From: Certhia americana
Lineage: Eukaryota > Chordata > Aves > Passeriformes > Certhiidae
Assembly (NCBI GenBank): GCA_018697195.1
Contig: JAGMWU010000097.1
Span: forward strand, 31,024 to 95,023
Direction: 5' to 3'
Length of the DNA stretch: 64,000 nucleotides
Shown piece after piece: positions 1-12,676 of this stretch (position 1 is its first letter; each line of letters opens with the position of its first letter). The translations under genes and the position numbers were made by a program. Below the pieces are notes generated by a model. The model searched no databases and was not told the origin of the DNA. It saw only the letters and a program-made list of their open reading frames with translations.

Positions 1-497
1 TGGTTTTAGTTCCCTGCCAATGGTGAACCACCTGCATTTGACTATGAAAACCACAAAGCAAGTATCATTTGATTAACTTCACAATTTACACTTTTGCAAT
101 TTATAGAATAGAAGGCATCACAATATTTGGAACACAAGACTGACAGTGAGGAAGTTCTAGTTGTAAAGGAGTTCTATTCCTGGACAGAGACAGCCTTTGG
201 GTGTGTCTGCTTGGTTTTGAGATGTGCAAAATGAAAATAGCAGATAAAATCAGTGGTGTAAGATGGAGATAGGAGAAAGGTGGCAAAAACTGCTTGGGGT
301 GAATTGTAGACAAATTATCAAATAAATTTCGGAAATGCCTTTTGAATTCTACAGATTATACAACTGATTTCAGATGGTTTTCTGTCAAAACCCTTTAGAC
401 AGAGATACAGAGATTGAGTGATGTTCGGAACTCCAAATGCAGAAATGATTTCTTAGGCTTCTTATAGTAAGCCAGCTGCAGTTCGTCCCTTCTCTTA
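1..497. other. Non-coding sequence upstream of first J segment
   Basis: I see no exon, V, D or J motif in this stretch. A D segment would be expected somewhere upstream of the J cluster, but no sequence here is flanked by a 12-RSS on one side and a 23-RSS on the other. Confidence 0.5.
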
Positions 498-525
498 GCT
501 TATGATACATCAGTTTGTCACTGTG
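498..525 (+). promoter_or_regulatory. 12-RSS of first J segment
   Basis: Recombination signal on the 5' side of the J segment. The heptamer CACTGTG (519-525) is a perfect consensus and abuts the J coding end. Twelve bases upstream the nonamer position reads GCTTATGAT (498-506), only about 5 of 9 matches to GGTTTTTGT. The spacing is right for a J-side 12-RSS, but the nonamer is weak. Confidence 0.65.
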
Positions 526-574
526 AATAACTCTGGATTGTCTTTTGGGAGTGGCACAAAACTTACAGTAATGG
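526..574 (+). CDS. T-cell receptor beta joining (TRBJ) segment, first of two
   Basis: This 49-bp germline joining segment supplies the end of CDR3 and framework 4 of a TCR beta chain. It reads NNSGLSFGSGTKLTVM, with the diagnostic Phe-Gly-X-Gly-Thr bulge motif. It is followed directly by a splice donor (GTAAGA at 575-580) that would splice to a constant exon. A perfect heptamer CACTGTG sits immediately upstream. Length, reading frame, motif, heptamer and donor all agree. I place it in TRB rather than TRG or TRA because trypsinogen and V-beta-like segments lie nearby. It is in the same orientation as the second J, 1.7 kb downstream. No constant gene follows in the window, so its partner exon is unknown. 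Confidence 0.87.
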
Positions 575-579
575 GTAAG

Positions 580-2248
580 AAATTTTTGTTTTCTTTTTTA
601 ATTCATGTCAAATGCCATGTCTTCTCTTTAGAGAATTTCATTATTATCCTCCCTCTCACTACTAAACTGGTGTTCTCCTGGTGTGCTTGTAAGCCTGTCT
701 GTTTCAGACAGTGTCGTCTAGGTAGGGACACACCTTTTGGAGAACTGAATGAACGCATTTTTCAATTAAAAAAAAGATGTTCCTAGAAAGAATTAGAATA
801 AGGAATGGATTAAAAAATGTGTTCATGACATAAAAAAAAAAAAGTTGTCTTAATAAATCAGCACATGCAAAATCCTTATTCCCCAAACATATAGCTACTC
901 TCTATAACACTGGATCTGCTGGGGCTACAGATGATTAAAGATAAGTCAGTGAAAAGCTGTCATTCTGTCTGGAAAGAACTGACTTATATTTTAAAGGGAC
1001 CTAGAAAACAAAATCAAGATGATACAAACTCAAAGTACTCTGGATCTCCCAGGGTGAATTAAAGAATGTGCTGTCTCAGATAACTGTGAAAAACAAGTGT
1101 TCTATCATTTTTAGTTGATAAAACAGAAGGCACAAATAAATGCTGAACTTTATAATAAGCAATACTAAAATCTCTCTGCACCGTAAGTCCTTGTTTTAAA
1201 GCTCTCCACAGCACAGCCAGTTTCTTTCCACTGAACAGACTCACCAGGATGGTGATATAAAGATAACAAAGGACAATGGTCTTATTATTTCAGAATAGGT
1301 GCTAACCAGCCACTGAAAGCCACAGAAGAAGAATATTTGATTCATTTTGAAGGGAAGAAGCTCTCAGGGAATGTTCCTTTCTGAGCCACATTTATAGTTT
1401 TGGGCTGCCCAAATCTGGGGAAAACAAGGCTACTGCTCAGATGCTGATAAGTGATGGTGATCTCCTTCTCCTCTTATTGCTCCTGGAATTTGAAGATTTG
1501 GTGCCTCAGATATTTGCACCATATTGTGCCACTACAGAATATATTGATAAGAACTGGTAAAATTCAATCTCCATAGGAAAAAAATCAGTGATCAGCAGAT
1601 TTTTTGAAATCCAAAGTTTATCTGAGGTGCCTAAGCTGATGAAAATGAATACACTGACTCCCCATTGACCATAGTCATTTATGCAGCAAACTTGAATAAT
1701 CATCACCAAGGGAGCACAGAGAATAAAAGCAGGGACTTCCTTCCAAGGAAAGCCTTCCAGAGAGAGTGAAAGGGGGCATGTTTAGGAACTTCTACAAAGG
1801 GAAGAGTGGATCAGGACACTGTGCTATATATTAAAAATTATTTTTCAAGTAAAAAAAAAACATTTATGTGATAAGTGAAAAATATTCAAAATGTTGAAAG
1901 TAATTAAAAGGAAATGTAGCTATTTAGCTGAGAATAAGAAATTACTCAGTCTGCACATGGGAAATATTTTCTAATATTCTAATATGACACCTAGATAAAT
2001 AGATAAATATCCTCTAAAGAAATGGTGGAAGCTTCAACTACTGATTCACCAAAGCCTGAAGCGAAAGGGCTCTAGGCAGGGTAATTCTCATGTTGATCTC
2101 AGGTGTTCAGACACACAGATTTGGTGGTGTTCCCTTACAGACCTGTTTGTTTAGGAGACCTGAGTATTTGTGTTGTTTCTTTTGCGGGTACAACATGAGG
2201 GGAGGGCTAATCCACAGGCTCGACTCAGAGCTCTGAGAGTAGAGGAGA
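580..2248. other. Intervening sequence between the two J segments
   Basis: No additional FGXGT joining segment and no constant-domain exon is visible on either strand. The spacing of about 1.7 kb between J segments is much wider than the 0.1-0.3 kb typical of mammalian TRBJ clusters. Confidence 0.5.
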
Positions 2249-2276
2249 GGTTTTTCTGCAGCTGCAAAATGGTGTG
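2249..2276 (+). promoter_or_regulatory. 12-RSS of second J segment
   Basis: The nonamer GGTTTTTCT (2249-2257) matches the consensus at 8 of 9 positions. It is followed by an exact 12-bp spacer and the heptamer TGGTGTG (2270-2276), which keeps only the J-proximal TGTG. The J coding sequence begins at the next base. Confidence 0.8.
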
Positions 2277-2325
2277 AATAATGAGCAGTTGCTCTTTGGA
2301 AGTGGGACGAAAGTTACGGTCATAG
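2277..2325 (+). CDS. T-cell receptor beta joining (TRBJ) segment, second
   Basis: A 49-bp joining segment of exactly the same length as the first. It reads NNEQLLFGSGTKVTVI, with the Phe-Gly-X-Gly-Thr motif typical of TRBJ. A splice donor GTAAGT starts at 2326. Upstream is a well-formed 12-RSS with a strong nonamer. The segment would be joined to a D or V-D end by RAG1/RAG2 and spliced to TRBC. It shares the first two codons (Asn-Asn) and framework-4 pattern with the upstream J, suggesting tandem duplication. As with the first J, no constant exon follows before an inverted V segment begins at 3.67 kb. Confidence 0.9.
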
Positions 2326-2329
2326 GTAA

Positions 2330-3005
2330 GTAAGAAGTCAGATCTCTGTGATTTATGTGGCCCTGACTTAGGGGACAAGAACATTCTTAATTGAAAGCTT
2401 AATAATGATAATGTTTCATTCAGCCATGAGAACAGGATTAATGCTTTATTGGCTGCTTATTAAAATGAGATGCACTACTATGAAAGTGTAGACTTTACAG
2501 GCATAGATTTTGAGATCCCTGTGTCTGCAGCCTTTGTCTTTCATTTCTGAGAACTTGATGAAGGCAGAAGGGAATAAATAATTTTGTTTCCTCCCATTCT
2601 CCAAGGAAATATTATAGACGCTGGAATTAAAAATGACCAGTGTAGAAGATCCAACACAATGGCCAGCTGATTGGATATTTCTTTCAGTTCTTTTCTTGCT
2701 TTTGCCAGTATCCTTATTCCATTTCTAACCTGTTAGTTTTCTTTTTCTTTTCTCTTTTACCTGCCTTCCTCTTTTTGTTTTTTTCTTTCTTCTTTAATGA
2801 GGTATTCTTTTTTGGTATTTAATCTTTTAATTTGTCCTCCTACAGTTTCTATCTCTTCACTCATTAGCCATAAGGGTTTAAGCCAAAGAATTTGTTGGAG
2901 ATACTTCTAGGATAGGAAAAAAATATCATACTGCCAAGTGCTAGAAGGTAGAAGTAGAAGTGATCAACCTCCTCTCTTCATGCCCACTAAAAGAAAAGCA
3001 GAGCA
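2330..3005. other. Intergenic stretch after the J cluster
   Basis: A TRB constant gene would be expected in this direction, but no Ig C1-type exon, connecting-peptide exon or transmembrane exon is visible. The stretch is AT-rich with a pyrimidine-rich tract at about 2735-2800. Confidence 0.5.
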
Positions 3006-3214
3006 CAGGAATATTCCATGGCCAACCTGGGCAGTCTCCTGCTCTAGGCAGGAACATTTCTCAAACATCAGAGTGTTTGGGTCACAGGGCCGTGGTGTAA
3101 CTTGGGGTCCCTGGTGCACAGCAGTGTGCCCATTCCCTGGAGACCTGGAGACCAAGGATCAGTGGGTCTTGTCTTTCCAGTGGGTCAAGAGGGAAAGCAT
3201 GGTGTGAAATATTC
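3006..3214. repeat. 209-bp perfect direct repeat, copy 1
   Basis: By direct reading this sequence is identical base for base to 9263-9471 and diverges abruptly on both sides. It holds no recognisable transposon end, coding exon or RSS. Copy 1 lies between the J cluster and the inverted V block; copy 2 lies just past the trypsinogen poly(A) signal. Perfect identity implies a very recent duplication, gene conversion, or an assembly artefact. Confidence 0.95.
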
Positions 3215-3633
3215 CACATCCTGCTTCCCATGCCAGGAACTGATGTAACAAATTGAAAGGAAGGAGAGATGGATGAGGAAGGGAATAGGGAATAGGAAGG
3301 GACGAGGTGTGAGAGGAGGGAGAGGAAAAGTCAGGGGAACAGACAGAAAACATGAAAGGAGGAAAGCAAGAAGCAGTCTGAGAATGGCAGAGAAATGAGG
3401 TGAAACAGTGAGGACAAGAAGAAGCAAGAGACAGAGGCTGATTCAGAGATGGGAAAGAATAGAAAAGCAGATAGAGACCATGCAGAAGCCAGGCAGATGG
3501 ACAGACAGACAGATGGGCAGTCAGTCATACCGTTTTTTTTCCTGATAGAGCTGGAGGGCAATTGAAGAACATGGTGTGCTGTCAAATACAGGGCACAGTG
3601 TGTGCTGCTGTAAGACCACTGTTTGCCTGGAAA
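3215..3633. other. Purine-rich spacer downstream of first inverted V segment
   Basis: The + strand is strongly GA-rich from about 3255 to 3530. I see no exon. Similar GA-rich stretches occur at about 5775-5985 and 21110-21190. Confidence 0.5.
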
Positions 3634-3671
3634 GGTTTGTGCTATGCTGCACCAGCCTTTGAGTCACTGTG
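3634..3671 (-). promoter_or_regulatory. 23-type RSS of first inverted V segment
   Basis: On the - strand the V coding end is followed by a perfect heptamer CACAGTG (3665-3671). A 22-bp spacer and the nonamer GCACAAACC (3634-3642, 7 of 9 to consensus) come next. A 22/23-bp spacer is what a V-beta segment needs to join a 12-RSS. Confidence 0.85.
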
Positions 3672-4444
3672 GATTTTGTTCAGCACAGAAATATGTGCCT
3701 GTGTCATTGAGTAGGGCATGCTCTATCTTCACAGATAAATGGTTGTTTCTAGTCCCATTACTCTGGAAGCGATTTTTGAACTCCTTCTCAATATCTGCTT
3801 TGCTGCCTTCCACTGAATATACAACCAACTGCATACTGGCATCCTTCTCCATGGGCAACTTGTACCAGTACATGTTTATGAAATCTTTCCCTGACGCAGA
3901 ACATTCCAGAGTCACAGTGTCTCCCACCCGGACGACTGTATCTGGTGATTGCTGAAGGGCCCAGCCTGGAAAGACAGGAGAAGAAAGGTGAGAAGTGAAA
4001 TGCCTTGAAGAGGACAAAAACACACATCCTTGAAGTATGTCATGAGATAGAATGCCACCAGGATATCAGAAAGTTTTGGGAGACTGCCCTGCTGCTCTGT
4101 GAAACACAAATAGGAGCAAAAACCCCAAACTGACCAGCTCCAAATGAAATGGTAAATCTGTTTTGAGAAGTAATATCTTTGGTACTCTAAAGTGAAGTAT
4201 TAAAATGGGGCAGGAGAAAAATGTATTTGCAGCTTTGCAGAGTTTTGTGATTCAATAGGTGGTGGAAAAGCTCACCTGGTTCATTGCCCATTCTCCCCCT
4301 GGAAGCCTTGGGGAAGGGGCACTGCCAGCAATTGGGAGCACAGCTGAGGAGGCAGCAGCAGCTCCAGTGCAGCTGCTCAAGAGGAAGGGAAGCCCACTTA
4401 CCCACGGGGAGCAGGATGGCCACAAGGAACTGGTGGAAATCCAT
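3672..4444 (-). CDS. T-cell receptor beta-region variable segment (V-a), inverted, Cys-Ala-Glu type
   Basis: Two-exon germline V segment. Exon 1 (4402-4444) encodes the leader from MDFHQFLVAILL to a GTAAGT donor. Exon 2 (3672-3965) starts after a pyrimidine-rich CAG acceptor and runs open to a perfect 23-type RSS. Canonical Ig V landmarks are present: first Cys at residue 36, core Trp at 48 in a MYWY context, and second Cys at 108 in the motif NDTGTYFC. Germline CDR3 begins Cys-Ala-Glu-Gln-Asn. There is no stop or frameshift, so it looks functional. It aligns without gaps to the next V segment (6.1-6.8 kb), so they are tandem duplicates. It is inverted relative to the J segments and would join by inversion. 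A Cys-Ala-Glu ending is unusual for V-beta, so the family is uncertain; locus context favours TRBV. Confidence 0.85.
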
Positions 4445-6048
4445 AGAGAAAGGCCCCCTTCTTCCAGCAACCTGCCCCTGGTGACAGCACAGACACGGAG
4501 AGGTGTAAAGAGGAGAGGTGGAGAGGAAGAGAGACGTCTCTCTGTGAGTGGGCAGGAATTTCACAAAGTCTGAAATGCAACAAGGCACTTGGCTGTCTGG
4601 CAACGGTGGGGAATGACACCTGCAGGCAGTCGTGTGGTGCTTGTACTCTGCTCCTCTGGCTTCCTGCTTTGGGTGAGCATGGGTGTGCATGAGGATGTGG
4701 GAGTTCAGGAGGTGGCATAGTTCAGTGCTATCATGGAGCAGGATGGGGCCGGGGGGCAGCCTGAGTGTGTGCACAGGGATGCACAAAGGGGCAGAAAAAG
4801 ATGGGAAGAGAAAGAGATCTCAGGAATGCATGTTTGTGTCTGTGTCCTACTATTTGTCTCCTCCCTAACCACCCTGACACACACAGACTCCCAACCCTGC
4901 AAGCTGCAGTGTGGAAGCTCTGCTTATCCCAGCCAGGCCTGACGTGTTTGTTGTCCAGGTGTGGGAAAAGCTGCTGACTTGCCCACCCAGTGTCTCTTGG
5001 AGCATGACAGTGAATGTGTCTCTTGGAGCATGACTGTGACTGCCCTGCTCTAACTCCAAAGGAGGATCTCAAGCAGAGAACAGGCTGCCTTTGCCTCTGC
5101 ACTGGCACTGCCCCTTGAGACTCTGCACCTCAGAGAGATTTCTGAGGAGAAGGCTGTGTCCCACAGGATGTGCTGCCACACACCTTCTCCATGCCAGGGA
5201 AGAACAGATACTCTCCTTGCCTCTTTATTGCAGCACTCTGCAAAAGAGCACCAGGACACAAATGGACAAAGCTGGGGAAAATCATGTCTTCTTCTCTGCA
5301 CGCAGCCTTGTTCACCTGCCCAAGGCAGTGGCCAATGCCTGTAGGCAGGCAGAGACACTCGTAGTTTTTGCGCACTGACTTTGGGGACAGAGGTGTGACA
5401 GAGACTCTGCACATCCATTCTGTGCTGTGTGCCCCCCAATGCACAGCAGTGTAAGGCTGGCCCATACAAGGCATCAAGGGATCCAACTGCTCCAGGCTGT
5501 CATGGGCTTTGCAATGAAGATGTTCCCCATAGTCCTGTCAGCAGAGGAGAGCAGCAAAGCCTCCAGCTCCCAAAGTCTCTGCTGCAGGTCTGAGTGTTGC
5601 TGCAACAGAGGAGCTTGTGGGCAGCTCCCACATGGTACTGGCTACTTCGACACCTGTCTGGCCTTGCCTTTATCCTCAGGTGCACCAAAAACTTCCCACA
5701 CAAGCACTCCTTCTGTTTGACAGTGAGAATTACGAGCAGGGGTGACTGAAGTTAAGTAAGAGGAAGTCAGTGGAGTGCAGATGGAAGACAGAACGAAGAA
5801 GGTGGGGAAGGGAAGTTCGACAAAGAGGAGAAGAAGGGCTGACAGAAGTAAGTGTAGTGCAAGTAAGAGGTAAATACAGAGGGAGGCCTGGAGTGGCAAG
5901 GAGAGAGGGCAGGACAAATAAACAGCCAGCATCAGAGAAGAGGAGGATACCAAGTCTAGGAAGCAGAGGAGCTGATGAGTGAGAACTCATCATCGTGCCT
6001 ATTGCAGCACCCATGAGGTGGAAAGCACGTCCTGTATGTGCAGGGAGA
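4445..6048. other. Spacer between the two inverted V segments
   Basis: Moderately GC-rich spacer without further V, J or constant exons that I can recognise. The short open frames on both strands lack splice sites or family motifs. Sequence just upstream of the V-a leader resembles that upstream of the V-b leader, consistent with tandem duplication. Confidence 0.5.
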
Positions 6049-6086
6049 AGTTTGTGCTCAGATCTCTCAGCAGTCTCACCACTGTG
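6049..6086 (-). promoter_or_regulatory. 23-type RSS of second inverted V segment
   Basis: On the - strand a perfect heptamer CACAGTG (6080-6086) is followed by a 22-bp spacer and the nonamer GCACAAACT (6049-6057). The layout is the same as at V-a, with one more nonamer mismatch. Confidence 0.8.
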
Positions 6087-6839
6087 CTCAATGTGCCACT
6101 CTCTGCACAATAATATGTGCCAGAGTCATTGAGAAAGGCATGTTCTATTGTGAGGGTGATATTGTCTCCATTTATCTTGCTGCTCTTGAAACGACTCTCA
6201 AAACCCTTCTCCACTGTTGCTTTACCACGTTCTATTGCAGAAGCCAGTAGTGTCAGACTGGAATTCTTCACTGAAGGCAGCATGAACCAGTACACAGCTG
6301 TGCTGGAGGATTTCTTCATGAAACATTCCAGATTCACAGGCTGCCCCTCTTTTATCACCATGTCTGGAGATTGTTCCAAGGCAAACACTGGAAAGGAAAA
6401 GCAGAAATTGTGAGGACAAAGAAGAAATGCAAACAATTTGAGCTTGGACATCGGTTTGTTGGGAAAGGGTGAGAAGGAATAGGGCAGCCAAGGGAGCAGT
6501 TCCAGGCCTGCCACAGCTCTTCAGATCACCAAGTGAATTTACAAAATCTCTTCAAAAGGCAAGATGCATTCCTGGTCAGTTTGAGTCCAAAACCCAGAAT
6601 CATCTGCAGGCTGCATAAAGAATGACCAATAGATGGACATTGCAGAAGATTCAGGAATCCCTGCCCTCCACATCCACTGCTTATCCTCAACACAGGGAGC
6701 TCTGCAGAATGAAGCACTGCCAGGAACTGGCTACACAGCTGGGAGAGCAGCTGTGGGGTCGATGGAGGTGCTCAGGGCTGCGCTGAGTTCACTTACCCAG
6801 AGGGGCCAGCATGGCCACAAAGAAACAGCAGGGAAGCAT
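6087..6839 (-). CDS. T-cell receptor beta-region variable segment (V-b), inverted, Cys-Ala-Glu type
   Basis: Two-exon V segment closely related to V-a. Leader exon 6797-6839 begins MLPCCFFVAMLAPL and ends at a GTAAGT donor. Exon 2 (6087-6387) follows a TTTCCAG acceptor. First Cys is residue 36, Trp 48 and second Cys 108, the same numbers as in V-a, and the two proteins align without gaps across this span. The second cysteine lies in NDSGTYYCAES. The frame is open throughout and ends at a perfect heptamer, so the segment looks functional. It lies about 2.4 kb from V-a in the same orientation, with the trypsinogen gene further upstream. Being inverted relative to the J segments, it would need inversional recombination. 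TRBV is the best call by location; the exact family is unknown. Confidence 0.85.
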
Positions 6840-8639
6840 GGGGAAAAGCCCCTACCCTCTCAGCAGCCTGCCTCTTGTAGCTGCCCAAATCTATGTGAAT
6901 TGGGAGCAGTGAGTGAGGGTGAGACATCTCGGGGTGGGGCCAGCCAAGAAATGTGAGAAAGCATTGGCTGGCTAGCTGGGAACCCTGGGGAATGGCACAG
7001 ATGAGGGCAGGAAAGCAGAAAGCCTGCAGAGCTGCAGCAGGTGAAAGGGGCAAGCTGGGCATGGGTGGGTGGGGAGGGAAGGATGGGCTTGTAAGGACAG
7101 AATTGTGCTGAGGTTTCATGGGAGGCTGAGTGTGTGCAAGGCAGAAGAATGCTGGCTGCTCCCCTGCTGCTTCTCCAGTGCTTGGCAGATGGAGAAATGA
7201 GGGATAAAGGCCACATAGAGGCCTCTTGAATTTTCCCATGCACTTTCCCTGTCTTCCCAACACACGGCTGCTTCCAATCCTGCCTGGCCACCCCACGTCC
7301 CACCCAGCTGTGTGACAGCTCCTTTTCTCTAAGCAGCACTGTGGGCACAGCAAACATCATCAGTGAGAGGGAGGCAGGAACCCAAAAGGCACCACAGCAG
7401 CCCGAGCACTCAGACTTGTCAGGGCTCTCTCATGGACGTTGCAGGCAGAGCAGTAGGAGAGGAAAGGAAATGCCTGTGAAGAGCTGAGGGACAGTCAATG
7501 CCTTGGGATGGGAAGAGAGAAAGGATCGAGTGTGGACCACTGGGACACAGCCCTGAGGGTGACAAGGTGCTGAGGCTGGGGGTCAGGGTGACCTCTCCTT
7601 GGTGGCAGGAAATAGGCTAAGTACCTGCAGAGGTGGCTCCTCCCTGGGACCTGGGACCTTGCCGGGGAGCCCAGGGTGTCTCAGACTGGTGCTGCCTGTG
7701 GCACAAGGGCTTCTGGGGGCTCAGCTTCAGGAACACACACTTCATCTGGCAAATTCAGGGATTGCTCAGGGACAGAGAACATCTGTGTCATTGCCCCTGT
7801 GCCCTGAGAATTGACCTCCACAAGGACATTTGCTTTCCTGGCGGAACAGAGTTTGCTTTCCCTCTAGTGCCGTGTGGAGGCTGCCACTGGGACTCAGGCA
7901 GTGAGAGCACTGGGGTCTAGAAAGCAGCTGTACAGTGCAATTCATTCACTCGTGCTCTACCAGTGACACCTCTCTGCTGCTCTGCTCACAGACTGAGGAG
8001 ACACAGGCCACTGCAGCCTCTCCACTGCGCCCTCAGGTGTTTCTGCTCTGAGGAATATCCACATGTCCTCTTCTGCATGGGACAAAATCTGCATGGCATG
8101 GCTGCGGAATCCGATGGGCACTGGGACAACATCAGGCACAATGGCAAGGGTGAAAGGAACAGAGAGAAGGAGTGACAGGCCATTGTACTGAAGTCCTCTA
8201 CAAGCACATTTCCCTCCTCCTTCTCCTTCCTGTGTCTAGAGCTCTATCTGACAAAAGGGGAAGGAGAAACAAGTGGAAATGGGCTAGGATCCCTGGTGAA
8301 CCTTCTGCCTCATAACCCTGGGAAGGAGAAGGCTTGTGCGGTGTCACCCAAATGTAGTTTTGCACTGAAGGAGAAATTTCAGTGGAAATCCTGAGGAAAA
8401 TTCTCTGCAAGTGCTAAGTAGGAGGCAGAATCAACCAGTGGAGACTGTGGCACAGTGCTATGTTCTGAATGCTCTATGAGAAAAATGTTGATAACAGAGT
8501 TTTAGTCATAGTTTAAGGAGTCCTCCGCCCAAATCCAGGACTTTACAGTGTCTCACGCTCTGCCAGAGAGCAGGTGCACAAGCAGCTGGAAGAGAGCATT
8601 TCCAGGACAGCTGACCCAAAATGACCAAAAGAATATTTC
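6840..8639. other. Spacer between V-b and an LTR fragment
   Basis: GC-moderate sequence with several short open frames on both strands but no splice-flanked Ig exon, RSS pair or recognised repeat. I find no further V segment here. Confidence 0.45.
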
Positions 8640-8933
8640 TTCCCATTCTATGTGATGCTCAGTATGGCAACTGAGGGGAGCTGGCCAGGTGCTGCCTATC
8701 ATTGCTCAGGGATGTGCTGGGCACCATGTCAGTGGCTGCTGAGTGACAGTATTGTGTATCACATGGATTTCCTTGAGTTTTATTTCTCTCTCTTTTCCAT
8801 TTTTTTACTGCTATTATTGCTCTGTTTGTATCTCAACCTGTAAGTTTCACCCTTTTTCCCATCCCGACAGGGGAAGGGGTTTGTGTGTGAGTGGCTGTAA
8901 CACCTTGTGGCTCACTGGGCTTGAACCACAACA
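8640..8933 (-). mobile_element. Endogenous retrovirus LTR fragment (same family as 32.1 and 58.3 kb)
   Basis: Read on the - strand, this stretch follows the order of the more complete LTR at 58251-58847: a TGT..GGTT(T/C)AA.CCC start, a GGGATGGGA block, a GGTTGAGATA block, then an AT-rich run and a GTGCCCAGC block. The 3' portion is missing or too diverged. There are no internal viral genes. Boundaries are approximate. Confidence 0.6.
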
Positions 8934-9262
8934 ACTTGAGCACCAGACAGCATCTCTGTGTCCCCACAGCTATGGCATGAGCTGCAGCTCCCCTGACCAA
9001 GCCTTCGTTTCACACTTCAGCAAGGAATTTTCTGCCTCTGTTCTTGATGGATTATGGAAATTTATGTGAGGATTCCCCTAGGCCTTTGCATTCTTTTTTA
9101 AACTGGACATAAAGACGAATAAGCAAGTCAGGGCAGCCCTTGTGTCTTGAAGCAAGCAGCAGGGGATGTAGTGGATGGGCCACACAAGATGCTGAGAAAA
9201 GCCAATAACCCTTGTTGAAAACTCCACTCGGACTTCTTCCTCCTGGTCCATTTCCTAGTCAC

Positions 9263-9471
9263 CAGGAATATTCCATGGCCAACCTGGGCAGTCTCCTGCT
9301 CTAGGCAGGAACATTTCTCAAACATCAGAGTGTTTGGGTCACAGGGCCGTGGTGTAACTTGGGGTCCCTGGTGCACAGCAGTGTGCCCATTCCCTGGAGA
9401 CCTGGAGACCAAGGATCAGTGGGTCTTGTCTTTCCAGTGGGTCAAGAGGGAAAGCATGGTGTGAAATATTC
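9263..9471. repeat. 209-bp perfect direct repeat, copy 2
   Basis: Identical to 3006-3214. It ends 28 bp before the trypsinogen poly(A) signal (on the 3' side of that gene), so it may mark the 3' flank of a duplicated trypsinogen or V unit whose other copy was lost at 3 kb. Confidence 0.95.
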
Positions 9472-9499
9472 GTGCACAAAGTAGGGGTGCCTGAAAGTC

Positions 9500-9505
9500 T
9501 TTATT
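9500..9505 (-). terminator. Trypsinogen polyadenylation signal AATAAA
   Basis: AATAAA on the - strand, 83 bp past the trypsinogen stop codon at 9588-9590. This gives the short 3' UTR typical of pancreatic trypsinogens. Confidence 0.8.
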
Positions 9506-9587
9506 AAGTTTTCATAATTTTTGCTTGTCCAGACCAAATAGAAGAGAAATGATGATGAGAAAATACAGGTCACAACAAACAAGCATC

Positions 9588-12676
<3,089 letters not shown>

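Noticed and set aside
3006..3214. The 209-bp repeat as a D segment or RSS-bearing element
   Set aside because: It contains CACAGCA and similar strings, but none has a nonamer at 12 or 23 bp.
4187..4786. 199-codon open frame on the - strand covering the V-a leader
   Set aside because: It reads through the leader exon donor into intron and flank. The supported coding part is only the 43-bp leader exon.
5050..5486. Overlapping open frames on both strands between V-a and V-b
   Set aside because: No Ig cysteines in correct spacing, no RSS and no splice sites; considered and dismissed as another V copy.
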